A stretch of DNA of 5,619 nucleotides, taken from contig JAEOSA010000134.1 of the NCBI GenBank assembly GCA_016840595.1, positions 1 through 5,619 of the forward strand. Reading direction: 5' to 3'. Made by a program: the position numbers and the translations under genes. Shown here piece after piece: positions 1 to 5,619 of this stretch; position 1 is the first letter of the stretch, and each line of letters opens with the position of its first letter. Below the pieces are notes generated by a model. It worked only from the letters and a program-made list of their open reading frames with translations. It was not told where the DNA came from and ran no database searches. This DNA is from Candidatus Hermodarchaeota archaeon. GTDB lineage: Archaea > Asgardarchaeota > Hermodarchaeia > Hermodarchaeales > Hermodarchaeaceae.

Positions 1-1097
1 ATGTTGGAGTCAGGCTCTGTAACTACTACCTTGACAACTTTGGTCGAATCCTTCATCATAATGTCGATAAGGGCTCTATTGCGGGTGGACGAGCTCATGT
101 AGGCTTTGGAGGCGGAGAGCTGTTAGAACCCATCTATATTTGTGTTGTAGGCCGCGCTACCACTGAGGTTTTCAAAGACGGAAACCTCATCCGAATCCCC
201 CTCGGCACCCTGACACTTCATTCAATGAAAGAAACCCTAACAAACACATTACGATTTCTAGACCCGACAGAGCAGGTCCTAATGGACTATAAAATAAAAC
301 CCGGGTCCACGGACCTTACGCATGTGTTCGAGCGCGCAGTTGATGACATTCCTCGCTCTAATGACACTAGCTTTGGTGTTGCTTTTGCTCCGTTTTCAGA
401 AACGGAGAAGCTTGTTTTTCAAACAGAACAGCTTCTGAACTCTGATGCATTCAAGAAAAAACATCCAGAGGTTGGGGAGGATGTCAAGGTCATGGGGCTA
501 CGAAATAACAACGAAATCCAGTTAACCGTCGCAGCTGCGATGATTGCCCACTTGATCCCGGACGCGAATCATTATCATGGTGTCATAGATGATGTGACAA
601 ATGCTGTTCTCAATCAGGCGAAAAAAATCACAGAGCGCGATGTGAGTGTTGTTGTGAATTCTGCTGATGATCCCAAACGCGGTTCCTTTTACCTTACCTT
701 GACCGGAACTTCAGCTGAAATGGGTGATGATGCAGGAGTGGGTCGAGGTAATCGGGTAAACGGTCTGATTACTCCCTGTCGACCAATGAGTCTTGAAGCC
801 GCGGCAGGTAAAAACCCACAAAATCATGTTGGCAAGATTTACAATGTGTTGGCACAACTTATCGCGGAGCGCGTGGTTGCTGAAGAGCCCAGAGTATCAG
901 AAATCTATGTTAAAATCCTGACACGCATTGGATATCCCATTGACCAGCCGTTGATTGCTTCTGCAGAACTAATTGTAGACAACCCGTCCTCATGGAACGA
1001 TATTGAAAAGAACGTAACCTCAATTCTTGATACTGAATTGGCTGATGTGTGTTCAGTTCAACAACTCATACTTGAGAAAAAAGCACGGCTATACTAA
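1..1097 (+). CDS. mat: Archaeal-type methionine adenosyltransferase (S-adenosylmethionine synthetase), 5' end missing
   Basis: This cytosolic enzyme makes S-adenosylmethionine from methionine and ATP, supplying methyl groups to the cell. The frame is open from base 3 to the TAA at 1095-1097 (364 residues visible). The archaeal family is about 400 residues long, so roughly the first 35-40 are outside the window. The ATG at 225 is internal: bases 3-224 encode conserved family sequence, including [16 protein letters not shown] and [16 protein letters not shown]. Further conserved blocks are [29 protein letters not shown] (from 474), [17 protein letters not shown] (from 705), [20 protein letters not shown] and [11 protein letters not shown]. 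These match the archaeal family and not bacterial MetK. The HHN-V-DK form is closer to Sulfolobus-type enzymes, as I remember them, than to the HHNTDQ of Methanocaldococcus. The sequence ends in KARLY, matching the family's usual C-terminus. The next gene converges on it, so it is probably the last gene of its transcript. Confidence 0.97.
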   Translation, partial: VGVRLCNYYLDNFGRILHHNVDKGSIAGGRAHVGFGGGELLEPIYICVVGRATTEVFKDGNLIRIPLGTLTLHSMKETLTNTLRFLDPTEQVLMDYKIKPGSTDLTHVFERAVDDIPRSNDTSFGVAFAPFSETEKLVFQTEQLLNSDAFKKKHPEVGEDVKVMGLRNNNEIQLTVAAAMIAHLIPDANHYHGVIDDVTNAVLNQAKKITERDVSVVVNSADDPKRGSFYLTLTGTSAEMGDDAGVGRGNRVNGLITPCRPMSLEAAAGKNPQNHVGKIYNVLAQLIAERVVAEEPRVSEIYVKILTRIGYPIDQPLIASAELIVDNPSSWNDIEKNVTSILDTELADVCSVQQLILEKKARLY

Positions 1098-1110
1098 GAG
1101 AAGTTCTTGT

Positions 1111-1128
1111 GTTCAATCATTGAAAAAA
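1111..1128 (-). terminator. Candidate terminator of the small membrane protein gene
   Basis: On the minus strand the TAA stop at 1133-1131 is followed two bases later by six T (1128-1123), the usual kind of archaeal termination signal. A perfect inverted repeat, TTCAA-TCA-TTGAA, lies at 1112-1124 just beyond it, in the 33-base gap between two converging genes. The plus strand has no comparable T-run directly after the adenosyltransferase stop. The T-run is seen directly; its function is inferred. Confidence 0.35.
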
Positions 1129-1130
1129 GA

Positions 1131-1334
1131 TTACCAAGCTAAATAAATTAGGATAAAGTTGATGCCGAAGCCTGAAGCAAGGGCAATGAGAATGATTGCA
1201 GCAAGTATTTTTCCCCATGGCGGTTGTCGAGCCTTTTCCACCATGTAGACAAGCCAAATGCCCAGTATAACTGCAAAGGCAATAAGAAGTCCACCAAACC
1301 AAGGATACCAGGGGAGTAAATGTAACCACTGCAT
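1131..1334 (-). CDS. Small two-helix membrane protein of unknown function
   Basis: I do not recognise this protein. It has 67 residues from the ATG at 1334, or 70 from a TTG at 1343; neither start has a clear Shine-Dalgarno motif, and I prefer the ATG. Two hydrophobic stretches stand out: one containing GGLLIAFAVILGIWLVYMV, and a C-terminal one containing ILAAIILIALASGFGINFILIY. They are joined by a short basic loop, EKARQPPWGK. Under the positive-inside rule this suggests a hairpin with the loop in the cytoplasm and both ends outside. The gene converges on the adenosyltransferase and lies downstream of, and on the same strand as, the uncharacterised gene ending at 1426, so the two could be co-transcribed. 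An overlapping frame on the same strand (1117-1329) lacks this clean two-helix pattern. The gene rests on hydrophobicity and spacing alone, so moderate doubt remains. Confidence 0.5.
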   Translation of the reverse strand: MQWLHLLPWYPWFGGLLIAFAVILGIWLVYMVEKARQPPWGKILAAIILIALASGFGINFILIYLAW

Positions 1335-1358
1335 TAGATTCAACTCGTGCGAATGTCA

Positions 1359-1392
1359 GGGAGAGTGACGACTCCCCTTTTTAATTCTTTTT
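1359..1392 (+). terminator. Hairpin followed by T-rich tract, possible plus-strand terminator
   Basis: Plus-strand GGGAG (1359-1363) and CTCCC (1372-1376) can pair around an 8-base loop. They are followed by TTTTT at 1378-1382 and a second T5 at 1388-1392. This would stop plus-strand read-through about 260 bases beyond the adenosyltransferase gene. No other gene on that strand needs a terminator here. The same A/T-rich bases, read on the minus strand, could be a promoter instead, so the assignment is weak. Confidence 0.25.
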
Positions 1393-1396
1393 GGTT
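1376..1396 (-). promoter_or_regulatory. Possible TATA/BRE region of the small membrane protein gene
   Basis: Read on the minus strand, this stretch is purine- and A-rich (CCAAAAAGAATTAAAAAGG) and lies 45-60 bases upstream of the ATG at 1334. That would allow transcription to start near 1355 with a leader of about 20 bases. It could give the small gene its own transcript, separate from the gene ending at 1426. It overlaps the hairpin and T-tract read on the other strand. The spacing is plausible but the match to an archaeal TATA box is loose. Confidence 0.25.
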
Positions 1397-1425
1397 TAGG
1401 TGACACTTTGGCTTATTGGATTGTG

Positions 1426-2178
1426 CTATACTGTCATAGGATGTTTACTTGTGAATTCATTGCCATCGACACTCAGCGTTCGATGTAGTATACCGCTCCG
1501 TTGGGTTAAAACGCGGATTTCTTTGGATGTAAGCTGATCTCTGTTCGGGGGAAAAATGAGGTCTTGTATCTCATAGGTATTTTCGATGCAGAGAGTTGAA
1601 AAATCGGTTGGTATGTCGTCAATGAAATCAGGAGTGATTTCGCGTAAAAGTTCTGAGACAAAAATTGTTCCAGCAGGTATCCTTGTGGTACTAAACTTGA
1701 GCTGCTCCGCGATTGGAGTTTCTTTCTGAGCCGATGGAATTTTAGTTTTCGATTTATGAGACCAAGCTTGATCTGTTGACAAATTACAGAAAATTAAGGC
1801 ATTCTCACCAATGTCATCATAGAGAGAAGCAACCTGTTTGACGGGGTAAACGCCAGCAATTTTTGATTGAAATAATTGGGTGCGAGGTTTCTTCTTAAAT
1901 GGATCTGCTTCAAAGCCTAAGCCCGCGATTGCTTCATCGAGTGGTTCGTAGCCTAACACAATGCCAGAAACCGAGATAGTGTCAACTGGTACGTGTGTCA
2001 CAAAGACAGAGGCGATTAAATCTTGATACAAATGATTCGATCTAATCTTAACTGTGCCTGATTTTGCGATTGAGATTTCTGCAGCAGGGCCATCATACTC
2101 ACCCTTTCCGTAGCGAAGAAAAGCACGATGAACGGATTCATCGACTGCATCTTTCAGAATCTTGGATAGGAAATGCAT
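1426..2178 (-). CDS. Uncharacterised protein, probably archaeal-conserved
   Basis: I cannot name this protein. From the ATG at 2178 it has 250 residues, beginning MHFLSKILKDAVDESVH and continuing into RAFLRYGKGEYDGPAAEI. The charged RYGKGEYDGP segment looks like a conserved family motif. The rest is a mixed alpha/beta soluble sequence with no membrane helix, metal-binding cysteine cluster or recognisable nucleotide-binding loop. Segments such as SGIVLGYEPLDEAIAGLGF, SLYDDIGENALIFCNL and RIPAGTIFVSELLREITPDF suggest a well-folded cytosolic protein. Three starts are possible. ATG 2178 has GGTGG six bases upstream. ATG 2223 has GGAG five bases upstream and adds a hydrophobic 15-residue stretch. 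GTG 2268 gives 280 residues. I chose 2178 because the added residues look unlike the body of the protein and because a TATA-like TTTTAA lies about 38 bases upstream. The gene diverges from signal peptidase and may share a transcript with the small membrane protein gene downstream. Its long open frame and coherent composition make it a real gene, but its function is unknown. Confidence 0.8.
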   Translation of the reverse strand: MHFLSKILKDAVDESVHRAFLRYGKGEYDGPAAEISIAKSGTVKIRSNHLYQDLIASVFVTHVPVDTISVSGIVLGYEPLDEAIAGLGFEADPFKKKPRTQLFQSKIAGVYPVKQVASLYDDIGENALIFCNLSTDQAWSHKSKTKIPSAQKETPIAEQLKFSTTRIPAGTIFVSELLREITPDFIDDIPTDFSTLCIENTYEIQDLIFPPNRDQLTSKEIRVLTQRSGILHRTLSVDGNEFTSKHPMTV

Positions 2179-2195
2179 GTACTGCCACCGGCTCA

Positions 2196-2220
2196 AGAAT
2201 AATAAGAAGCTCCTTAAAAT
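2196..2220 (-). promoter_or_regulatory. Possible promoter of the uncharacterised minus-strand gene
   Basis: On the minus strand, TTTTAA (2219-2214) and TTATTATT (2206-2199) lie about 38 and 25 bases upstream of the ATG at 2178. The first would place a start site near 2190, leaving a very short leader that still holds GGTGG. The second would fit a nearly leaderless transcript. Either would support 2178 over the longer starts. This is inferred from sequence pattern only. Confidence 0.25.
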
Positions 2221-2247
2221 CATTAGGTCTCCGGTGTACCAGACACA

Positions 2248-2262
2248 TACCTTTTTACCTTG
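2248..2262 (+). promoter_or_regulatory. Possible promoter of the signal peptidase gene
   Basis: The stretch ATACCTTTTTACC ends about 40 bases before the signal peptidase start. That would put transcription start near 2282, leaving a ~20-base leader with the GAGGT ribosome site. A very similar box (ATACTTTTTAACC) precedes top6B. It lies inside the longest possible 5' extension of the divergent gene, another reason to doubt that extension. Confidence 0.25.
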
Positions 2263-2289
2263 AACCACTCTTCAAACCATTAATAATTC

Positions 2290-2294
2290 GAGGT
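2290..2294 (+). promoter_or_regulatory. Shine-Dalgarno site that fixes the TTG start of signal peptidase
   Basis: GAGGT lies seven bases before the TTG at 2302. No ATG sits in a sensible position in this frame: the next candidates fall inside the membrane anchor or at the catalytic motif. The site therefore supports TTG as the initiator. Confidence 0.55.
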
Positions 2295-2301
2295 ACTCAG
2301 A

Positions 2302-2874
2302 TTGAGCCAAGAGAAAAGCTGGAAACGCGAATTCGTCGAAGATGCCATAGTGATTGTTGTTGTTTTAGCAGTTGTTTGGGGCACCGGTATTGGCCTTCAG
2401 TTTTATCTTCAAACACCTACCCCTTTACTCGCGGTTGAATCTGGTTCCATGGAACCTGTGTTTTATCGTGGCGATCTTGTCATCGTCCGCGCTGTGGATC
2501 CAACGACCCTTATCGTTGGGGACATCGTCATCTATAACGCATCATCATTAAATGGAGGTTCGGACGGCGTCCCGATAGTTCATCGAATCATTGAAATCCA
2601 AGAGGTTGGAGGCGAGTTACGTTTTATCACAAAGGGTGACAACAACCCTGGACCGGACCGAGATTTCCGGACAGTAGACGATATCATAGCCAAAGTGATT
2701 GGCAGTGTGAAATATTTGGGTTTTGTCACGTTGATACTTTTGCCACCCACAGGTTTGACATCCATTATTATTTTAATTGCCACATTTTTAGTGACTTCGT
2801 TGCTTTGTGATAATTTTGCACCGAGAAAAAAGGATGAAGAACCCGAAACTATCGAGCCAACTGGAGAGGGATAG
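2302..2874 (+). CDS. sec11: Type I signal peptidase, archaeal/Sec11 type
   Basis: This membrane-anchored protease removes signal peptides from secreted proteins on the outer face of the membrane. It has 190 residues from a TTG start, within the normal archaeal size range. A short charged N-terminus precedes an anchor helix at about residues 15-36. The catalytic serine is S49 in VESGSMEPVFYRGD. The box VPIVHRII carries H94, which replaces the general-base lysine of bacterial LepB and marks the archaeal/eukaryotic (S26B) type. The acidic residues D113 and D119 lie in TKGDNNPGPD. The family's conserved GDIVIY follows at 73-78. A second hydrophobic segment (about 139-168) is probably a C-terminal membrane helix, followed by a charged tail (PRKKDEEPE) on the cytoplasmic side. 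All expected catalytic residues are present, so the enzyme should be active. It is transcribed away from the uncharacterised gene and in the same direction as top6BA. The 107-base gap to top6B contains its own promoter candidate. Confidence 0.95.
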   Translation: MSQEKSWKREFVEDAIVIVVVLAVVWGTGIGLQFYLQTPTPLLAVESGSMEPVFYRGDLVIVRAVDPTTLIVGDIVIYNASSLNGGSDGVPIVHRIIEIQEVGGELRFITKGDNNPGPDRDFRTVDDIIAKVIGSVKYLGFVTLILLPPTGLTSIIILIATFLVTSLLCDNFAPRKKDEEPETIEPTGEG

Positions 2875-2877
2875 CCA

Positions 2878-2892
2878 GATACTTTTTAACCA
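2878..2892 (+). promoter_or_regulatory. Possible top6BA promoter (T-rich box), also possible signal peptidase terminator
   Basis: GATACTTTTTAACCA lies a few bases after the signal peptidase stop. As a TATA-like element it would start transcription near 2912, giving top6B a leader of about 70 bases. Its T5 run (2883-2887) could also end the signal peptidase transcript. It resembles the box upstream of signal peptidase. Both roles are inferred from position. Confidence 0.3.
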
Positions 2893-2981
2893 TTTGTCTG
2901 AAAGTCTATAGTGTTCGAGCCCTGGCTCCTTGTAGATGCTGGGAGAAATGACACAGAACGAGTATTTGATAGGCGATTTAG

Positions 2982-4607
2982 ATGGCAACTACAGCAATTT
3001 CTTTTGAATCAATATCCCCTGCCGATTTCTTTTACCGAAACCGGTCAATTGCAGGCTTCGATAATAACATGCGAGCTTTGTACACGGCAGTCCGTGAACT
3101 GGTTGAAAACTCGCTCGATGCCTGTGAAGATGGTGGCTTTCTTCCCACAATTAAGGTGAAATTATCTGAGGTTTCCCCGAATTGGTTTAAACTCCGGGTT
3201 GAGGATAATGGAATTGGGGTTCCCAGGGACCATATTCTGCCCGCCTTTGGACAAATCCTTTACGGTTCAAAGTATGTGCATAAACAAGCTCGAGGTCGTT
3301 TTGGTCTAGGTGGAAAGATGGCTTTCCTTTTTGGGCAAATTACAACAAGTGAACCCTTGCAGGTAGTGTCAGCTCCAATTGATGGGGATCATGTCTTTGA
3401 TGTTGTGCTACGTCAAGACATTGAGGAGAATAAGCCTGAACTAGTAAAATGGGAGCGGAGAAAGAACCGAGAGAAAAAACATGGATGCACCCTTGAGTTT
3501 ACTTTAGAAGGGAATTGGCGTTCGGCTAAACGGTTCATCATCGATTACGTCGAACAAACAGCACTTATAACCCCATATGCAAGCCTTACATTCACCGAGC
3601 CCGATGGAACGATTCATAAATTCAAACGGTCTGTAAAAGTGTTACCGCCCCCACCCACGCCTGTAAATCCCCATCCCAAGGGCATGGACATTGAACAACT
3701 CTCACGATTGATTGAGGATACAAAAACACGAGATATGGTGACATTCCTTCGAACACACTTCCACCGGGTTGGACCCAAAACTGCCAAGGCTTTCCTAAAG
3801 AGTATAAACATGGCCTATTCGCAAGATCCACGCGGCCTGAAACCTAACGATTTAGTAAAAATTGCCCGTGGACTTGAAGACTTCGATAAGTGGTTACCCC
3901 CCGATGCCCGTGTTCTGTCACCATTAGGAACCAAGCTTCTTGAGTTGGGCATTCGTTCTACTTTGAACCCCGAATTTGTCAAAGTTACACAACGACCCCC
4001 AAATAGCTACGGAGGTCACCCCTTCATTGTTGAATGCGGACTAGCCTATGGTGGCGATGTCCCCATGAAAGAGTCAATTATCATCTATCGGTTTGCCAAT
4101 CGCATTCCATTAATTTTTGACGAATACAAAGACGTTGCAGCAAAGGTGATTCGGGCAGTTCCATGGTCACGATATCGTATCCGACCTGGAATGCCTATTG
4201 CAGCCTTTGTCGCAGTGGTAAGCACTAAGATTCCCTTCAAAACCGCAGGGAAGGAATTCATCGCTGATCTCACTGAACTGGAATACGATATCCGGATGGG
4301 ATTGATGGAATGTGCTCGAAGTTTGAAAGGGCACTTGCGCCAAAAAGAGAAAGTGCAGCGCGAACGTGTCCGGGCTAGTGTTTACGAAAAATACCTTCCA
4401 ATTATTGCGCGGGATATTGCAGCCTTAGCTGGGCGTCGTAAGGTTCCGGATACCAAAACTCTCATCCAAAGTGCCCTAACGATCAAACTCGAGGACGAGG
4501 AAGAGGAGGCCCTCCCCCTACCGACAGAAGAGGGAATTTTAGAAGCGAATCCTCCCGAGATAAGTGACTCGGAGGATTCGGATGAGGAGGACGCCGAGGA
4601 GGAATAG
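2982..4607 (+). CDS. top6B: DNA topoisomerase VI subunit B (ATPase subunit)
   Basis: This is the ATP-binding half of the type IIB topoisomerase that passes one duplex through another to relax and untangle DNA. It has 541 residues, close to the ~530 of Sulfolobus Top6B. A TAG codon directly precedes the ATG in frame, so 2982 is the earliest possible start. The GHKL ATP site is intact: the N-box in VRELVENSLDACE (E39 the likely general base, N43 for magnesium), VEDNGIGVP (73-81) and the lid loop RGRFGLGGKMA (104-114). An H2TH-type region follows around residues 230-290 (THFHRVGPKTAKAFL). The transducer domain holds STKIPFKTAGKE (414-425); K424 is the likely ATP-sensing switch lysine. Residues 502-541 form an acidic tail with about 20 Asp/Glu. 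The extra C-terminal Ig-like domain of methanogen enzymes is absent. It is co-transcribed with top6A, whose ATG follows 12 bases after this stop. Confidence 0.98.
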   Translation: MATTAISFESISPADFFYRNRSIAGFDNNMRALYTAVRELVENSLDACEDGGFLPTIKVKLSEVSPNWFKLRVEDNGIGVPRDHILPAFGQILYGSKYVHKQARGRFGLGGKMAFLFGQITTSEPLQVVSAPIDGDHVFDVVLRQDIEENKPELVKWERRKNREKKHGCTLEFTLEGNWRSAKRFIIDYVEQTALITPYASLTFTEPDGTIHKFKRSVKVLPPPPTPVNPHPKGMDIEQLSRLIEDTKTRDMVTFLRTHFHRVGPKTAKAFLKSINMAYSQDPRGLKPNDLVKIARGLEDFDKWLPPDARVLSPLGTKLLELGIRSTLNPEFVKVTQRPPNSYGGHPFIVECGLAYGGDVPMKESIIIYRFANRIPLIFDEYKDVAAKVIRAVPWSRYRIRPGMPIAAFVAVVSTKIPFKTAGKEFIADLTELEYDIRMGLMECARSLKGHLRQKEKVQRERVRASVYEKYLPIIARDIAALAGRRKVPDTKTLIQSALTIKLEDEEEEALPLPTEEGILEANPPEISDSEDSDEEDAEEE

Positions 4608-4612
4608 GAGAG
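4607..4612 (+). promoter_or_regulatory. Shine-Dalgarno site of top6A
   Basis: GGAGAG overlaps the last base of the top6B TAG stop and lies seven bases before the top6A ATG at 4620. It supports that ATG as the true start, and therefore the reality of the long N-terminal extension. It also suggests that translation of the two subunits is coupled. Confidence 0.6.
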
Positions 4613-4619
4613 AAGTATA

Positions 4620-5619
4620 ATGTCTGAAGCAACCCCTGATCTTGTTATCGGAAAACTTTCCCGTCGATGGAAACCATCAAAGCGTCTAAAACAGCTTTTG
4701 AAGATTGATTCAGGGCGTCTTCGTCGACTTCTTAGGAAAGTAGAGAAAGATGGACTAATTGAATCTCGAAAGCGTGGCGGACAGCTTGAATGGCGTCTAG
4801 TTAAGGGTGAAGCCCGGAGGATTCAAAAAATTCGAAAAGAGCCCAAAGCGTTCATTGAAGAGCAAAAGACCTCTGACCAAATTTCATCGGATATGAAAAA
4901 TCTGGGCCAGACAATGTATAAGACACTGTCAAAAAATGAATTTCCTGAAATTGATTTACCAAGCCGGAGCACTAGTAACATTCGTTTTGACCAAGAGCTT
5001 GGACAATATGTTCTTGCTGGAAAAACAGTTACTAGATCTACTCGGAATGTTGGACAAATTCGAAGTTTTAGCCAGTTTGTCTGGGTTATGCGGTTTCTAA
5101 AGGAGCTCCTTGGGGAAGGAAAATCAAGTACCCTCCGAGATATTTACTACCAATCCTTTGGTTTCGGTGTTAAATTTGGTCAGCAAAGTGAAAGTGACAC
5201 GACCATCACCGATGTTGAAGCCAAGTTAAAGACGCCACGAGAATCTTTTCGAGTGTTCCCGGAAGACCGAGCTGCCATCTACGGTAATCTTACAATCGAA
5301 TACACATCACCCCAAAAATATGCAGGAAATCGTGTCAATCTTACCGATCATCCTGATGGTCTCATGATTGGTCCTTATTTGACATCATCAAAATTTGTCG
5401 ACTGTAAAGCTGACAAAGTAATCGCTATTGAATCAGGTGGTATGTTTACTCGTTTTGTCGAAGATGCCGTCTATGAAACACATAATGCCATTCTCATTCA
5501 CACGGGAGGTCAAGCCCCGCGCAGCGTGCGGCGTATGATTCGACGACTTCGTTATGAGCTGAATTTACCAACTTACCTTTTCGTTGACGCAGACCCATGG
5601 GGAGCTCATATTGCAATGG
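4620..5619 (+). CDS. top6A: DNA topoisomerase VI subunit A (Spo11-like cleaving subunit), 3' end missing
   Basis: This subunit cuts both strands of the gate duplex through a tyrosine and reseals them; its relatives include the meiotic Spo11 nuclease. There are 333 full codons, open to the window edge. Perhaps 100-120 C-terminal residues lie outside, judging from ~370-390-residue relatives plus the extension. The 5Y-CAP winged helix carries STLRDIYYQSFG with the tyrosine pair Y176/Y177; by comparison with Spo11 the second is probably catalytic. The Toprim domain shows E271 in IAIESGGMFTRFVED and the DxD pair D323/D325 in FVDADPWG, the magnesium ligands. Other family blocks are YGNLTIEYTSP, NLTDHPDGLMIGP and GGQAPRSVRRMIRRL. 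Family similarity begins near residue 85 (SDQISSDMKNLG, then PEIDLPSRSTSNI). Sulfolobus and methanogen enzymes have the tyrosine near 103-106, so this protein carries about 70-80 extra N-terminal residues, strongly basic and resembling a winged helix. Confidence 0.97.
   Translation, partial: MSEATPDLVIGKLSRRWKPSKRLKQLLKIDSGRLRRLLRKVEKDGLIESRKRGGQLEWRLVKGEARRIQKIRKEPKAFIEEQKTSDQISSDMKNLGQTMYKTLSKNEFPEIDLPSRSTSNIRFDQELGQYVLAGKTVTRSTRNVGQIRSFSQFVWVMRFLKELLGEGKSSTLRDIYYQSFGFGVKFGQQSESDTTITDVEAKLKTPRESFRVFPEDRAAIYGNLTIEYTSPQKYAGNRVNLTDHPDGLMIGPYLTSSKFVDCKADKVIAIESGGMFTRFVEDAVYETHNAILIHTGGQAPRSVRRMIRRLRYELNLPTYLFVDADPWGAHIAM

Noticed and set aside
225..1097. Adenosyltransferase starting at the ATG at 225
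   Set aside because: The frame is open back to base 3, and bases 3-224 encode conserved family sequence ([23 protein letters not shown]). The ATG is an internal methionine.
1117..1329. Minus-strand frame of 70 codons, cysteine-rich
   Set aside because: It overlaps almost fully the two-helix frame at 1131-1343 and has no coherent domain or helix pattern; taken as an out-of-frame shadow.
2064..2438. Plus-strand frame of 124 codons
   Set aside because: It runs antisense across the uncharacterised gene and then out of frame into signal peptidase; its composition (many Arg, His, Ser, Cys) is typical of a shadow frame.
2917..2928. Inverted repeat GAGC-CCTG-GCTC in the top6B leader as a regulatory hairpin
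   Set aside because: The stem has only four pairs with no supporting context; easily expected by chance.
2580..2988. Two minus-strand frames over the signal peptidase 3' half and the gap after it
   Set aside because: They are antisense to a clear gene and its downstream gap, with no ribosome site or protein-like pattern.
2911..3159. Plus-strand frame of 82 codons starting with GTG
   Set aside because: It overlaps the start of top6B, including the ATPase N-box region, in another frame and has no recognisable features.
3614..4273. Three minus-strand frames inside top6B
   Set aside because: All are antisense to a strongly conserved coding region.
1..5619. CRISPR array, insertion sequence, tRNA/rRNA gene, toxin-antitoxin pair or defence island
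   Set aside because: I found no regular direct repeats, transposase, terminal repeats, tRNA cloverleaf or defence-type gene pair. The Spo11-like and GHKL genes are an ordinary topoisomerase VI pair with all catalytic motifs, and not a Top6-derived defence or meiotic-like system.

Overview
The window looks like a piece of an archaeal chromosome. It encodes an archaeal-type methionine adenosyltransferase, a Sec11-like type I signal peptidase with a Ser/His/Asp active site, and both subunits of DNA topoisomerase VI. It also shows Shine-Dalgarno motifs, GTG/TTG start candidates and T-rich promoter-like boxes. The mid-range base composition, the Thermoproteota-like motifs in the adenosyltransferase and the plant-like ATPase loop in Top6B suggest a TACK- or Asgard-related lineage. 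That placement is inference and no marker here settles it.

Layout: (1) From the left edge to 1097, plus strand, lies the C-terminal ~90% of methionine adenosyltransferase; its reading frame runs in from outside the window. (2) A tiny two-helix membrane protein (1131-1334, minus) converges on it. (3) An uncharacterised ~250-residue protein (1426-2178, minus) follows. (4) Diverging from that is signal peptidase I (2302-2874, plus). (5) The operon top6B (2982-4607) and top6A (4620 to beyond the right edge) fills the rest, with only 12 bases between the two genes.

The two Top6 subunits form one machine: the GHKL ATPase (B) drives strand passage through the Spo11-like cleaving subunit (A). The other genes are housekeeping functions with no obvious shared pathway: S-adenosylmethionine supply, and removal of signal peptides at the membrane.

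I see no CRISPR array, mobile element, RNA gene or clearly new defence or biosynthetic system. The features most worth following up are in the topoisomerase. Top6A carries a strongly basic N-terminal extension of about 80 residues that reads like an extra winged helix. Top6B ends in a ~40-residue acidic tail. The uncharacterised minus-strand gene and the small membrane protein are the other unknowns.
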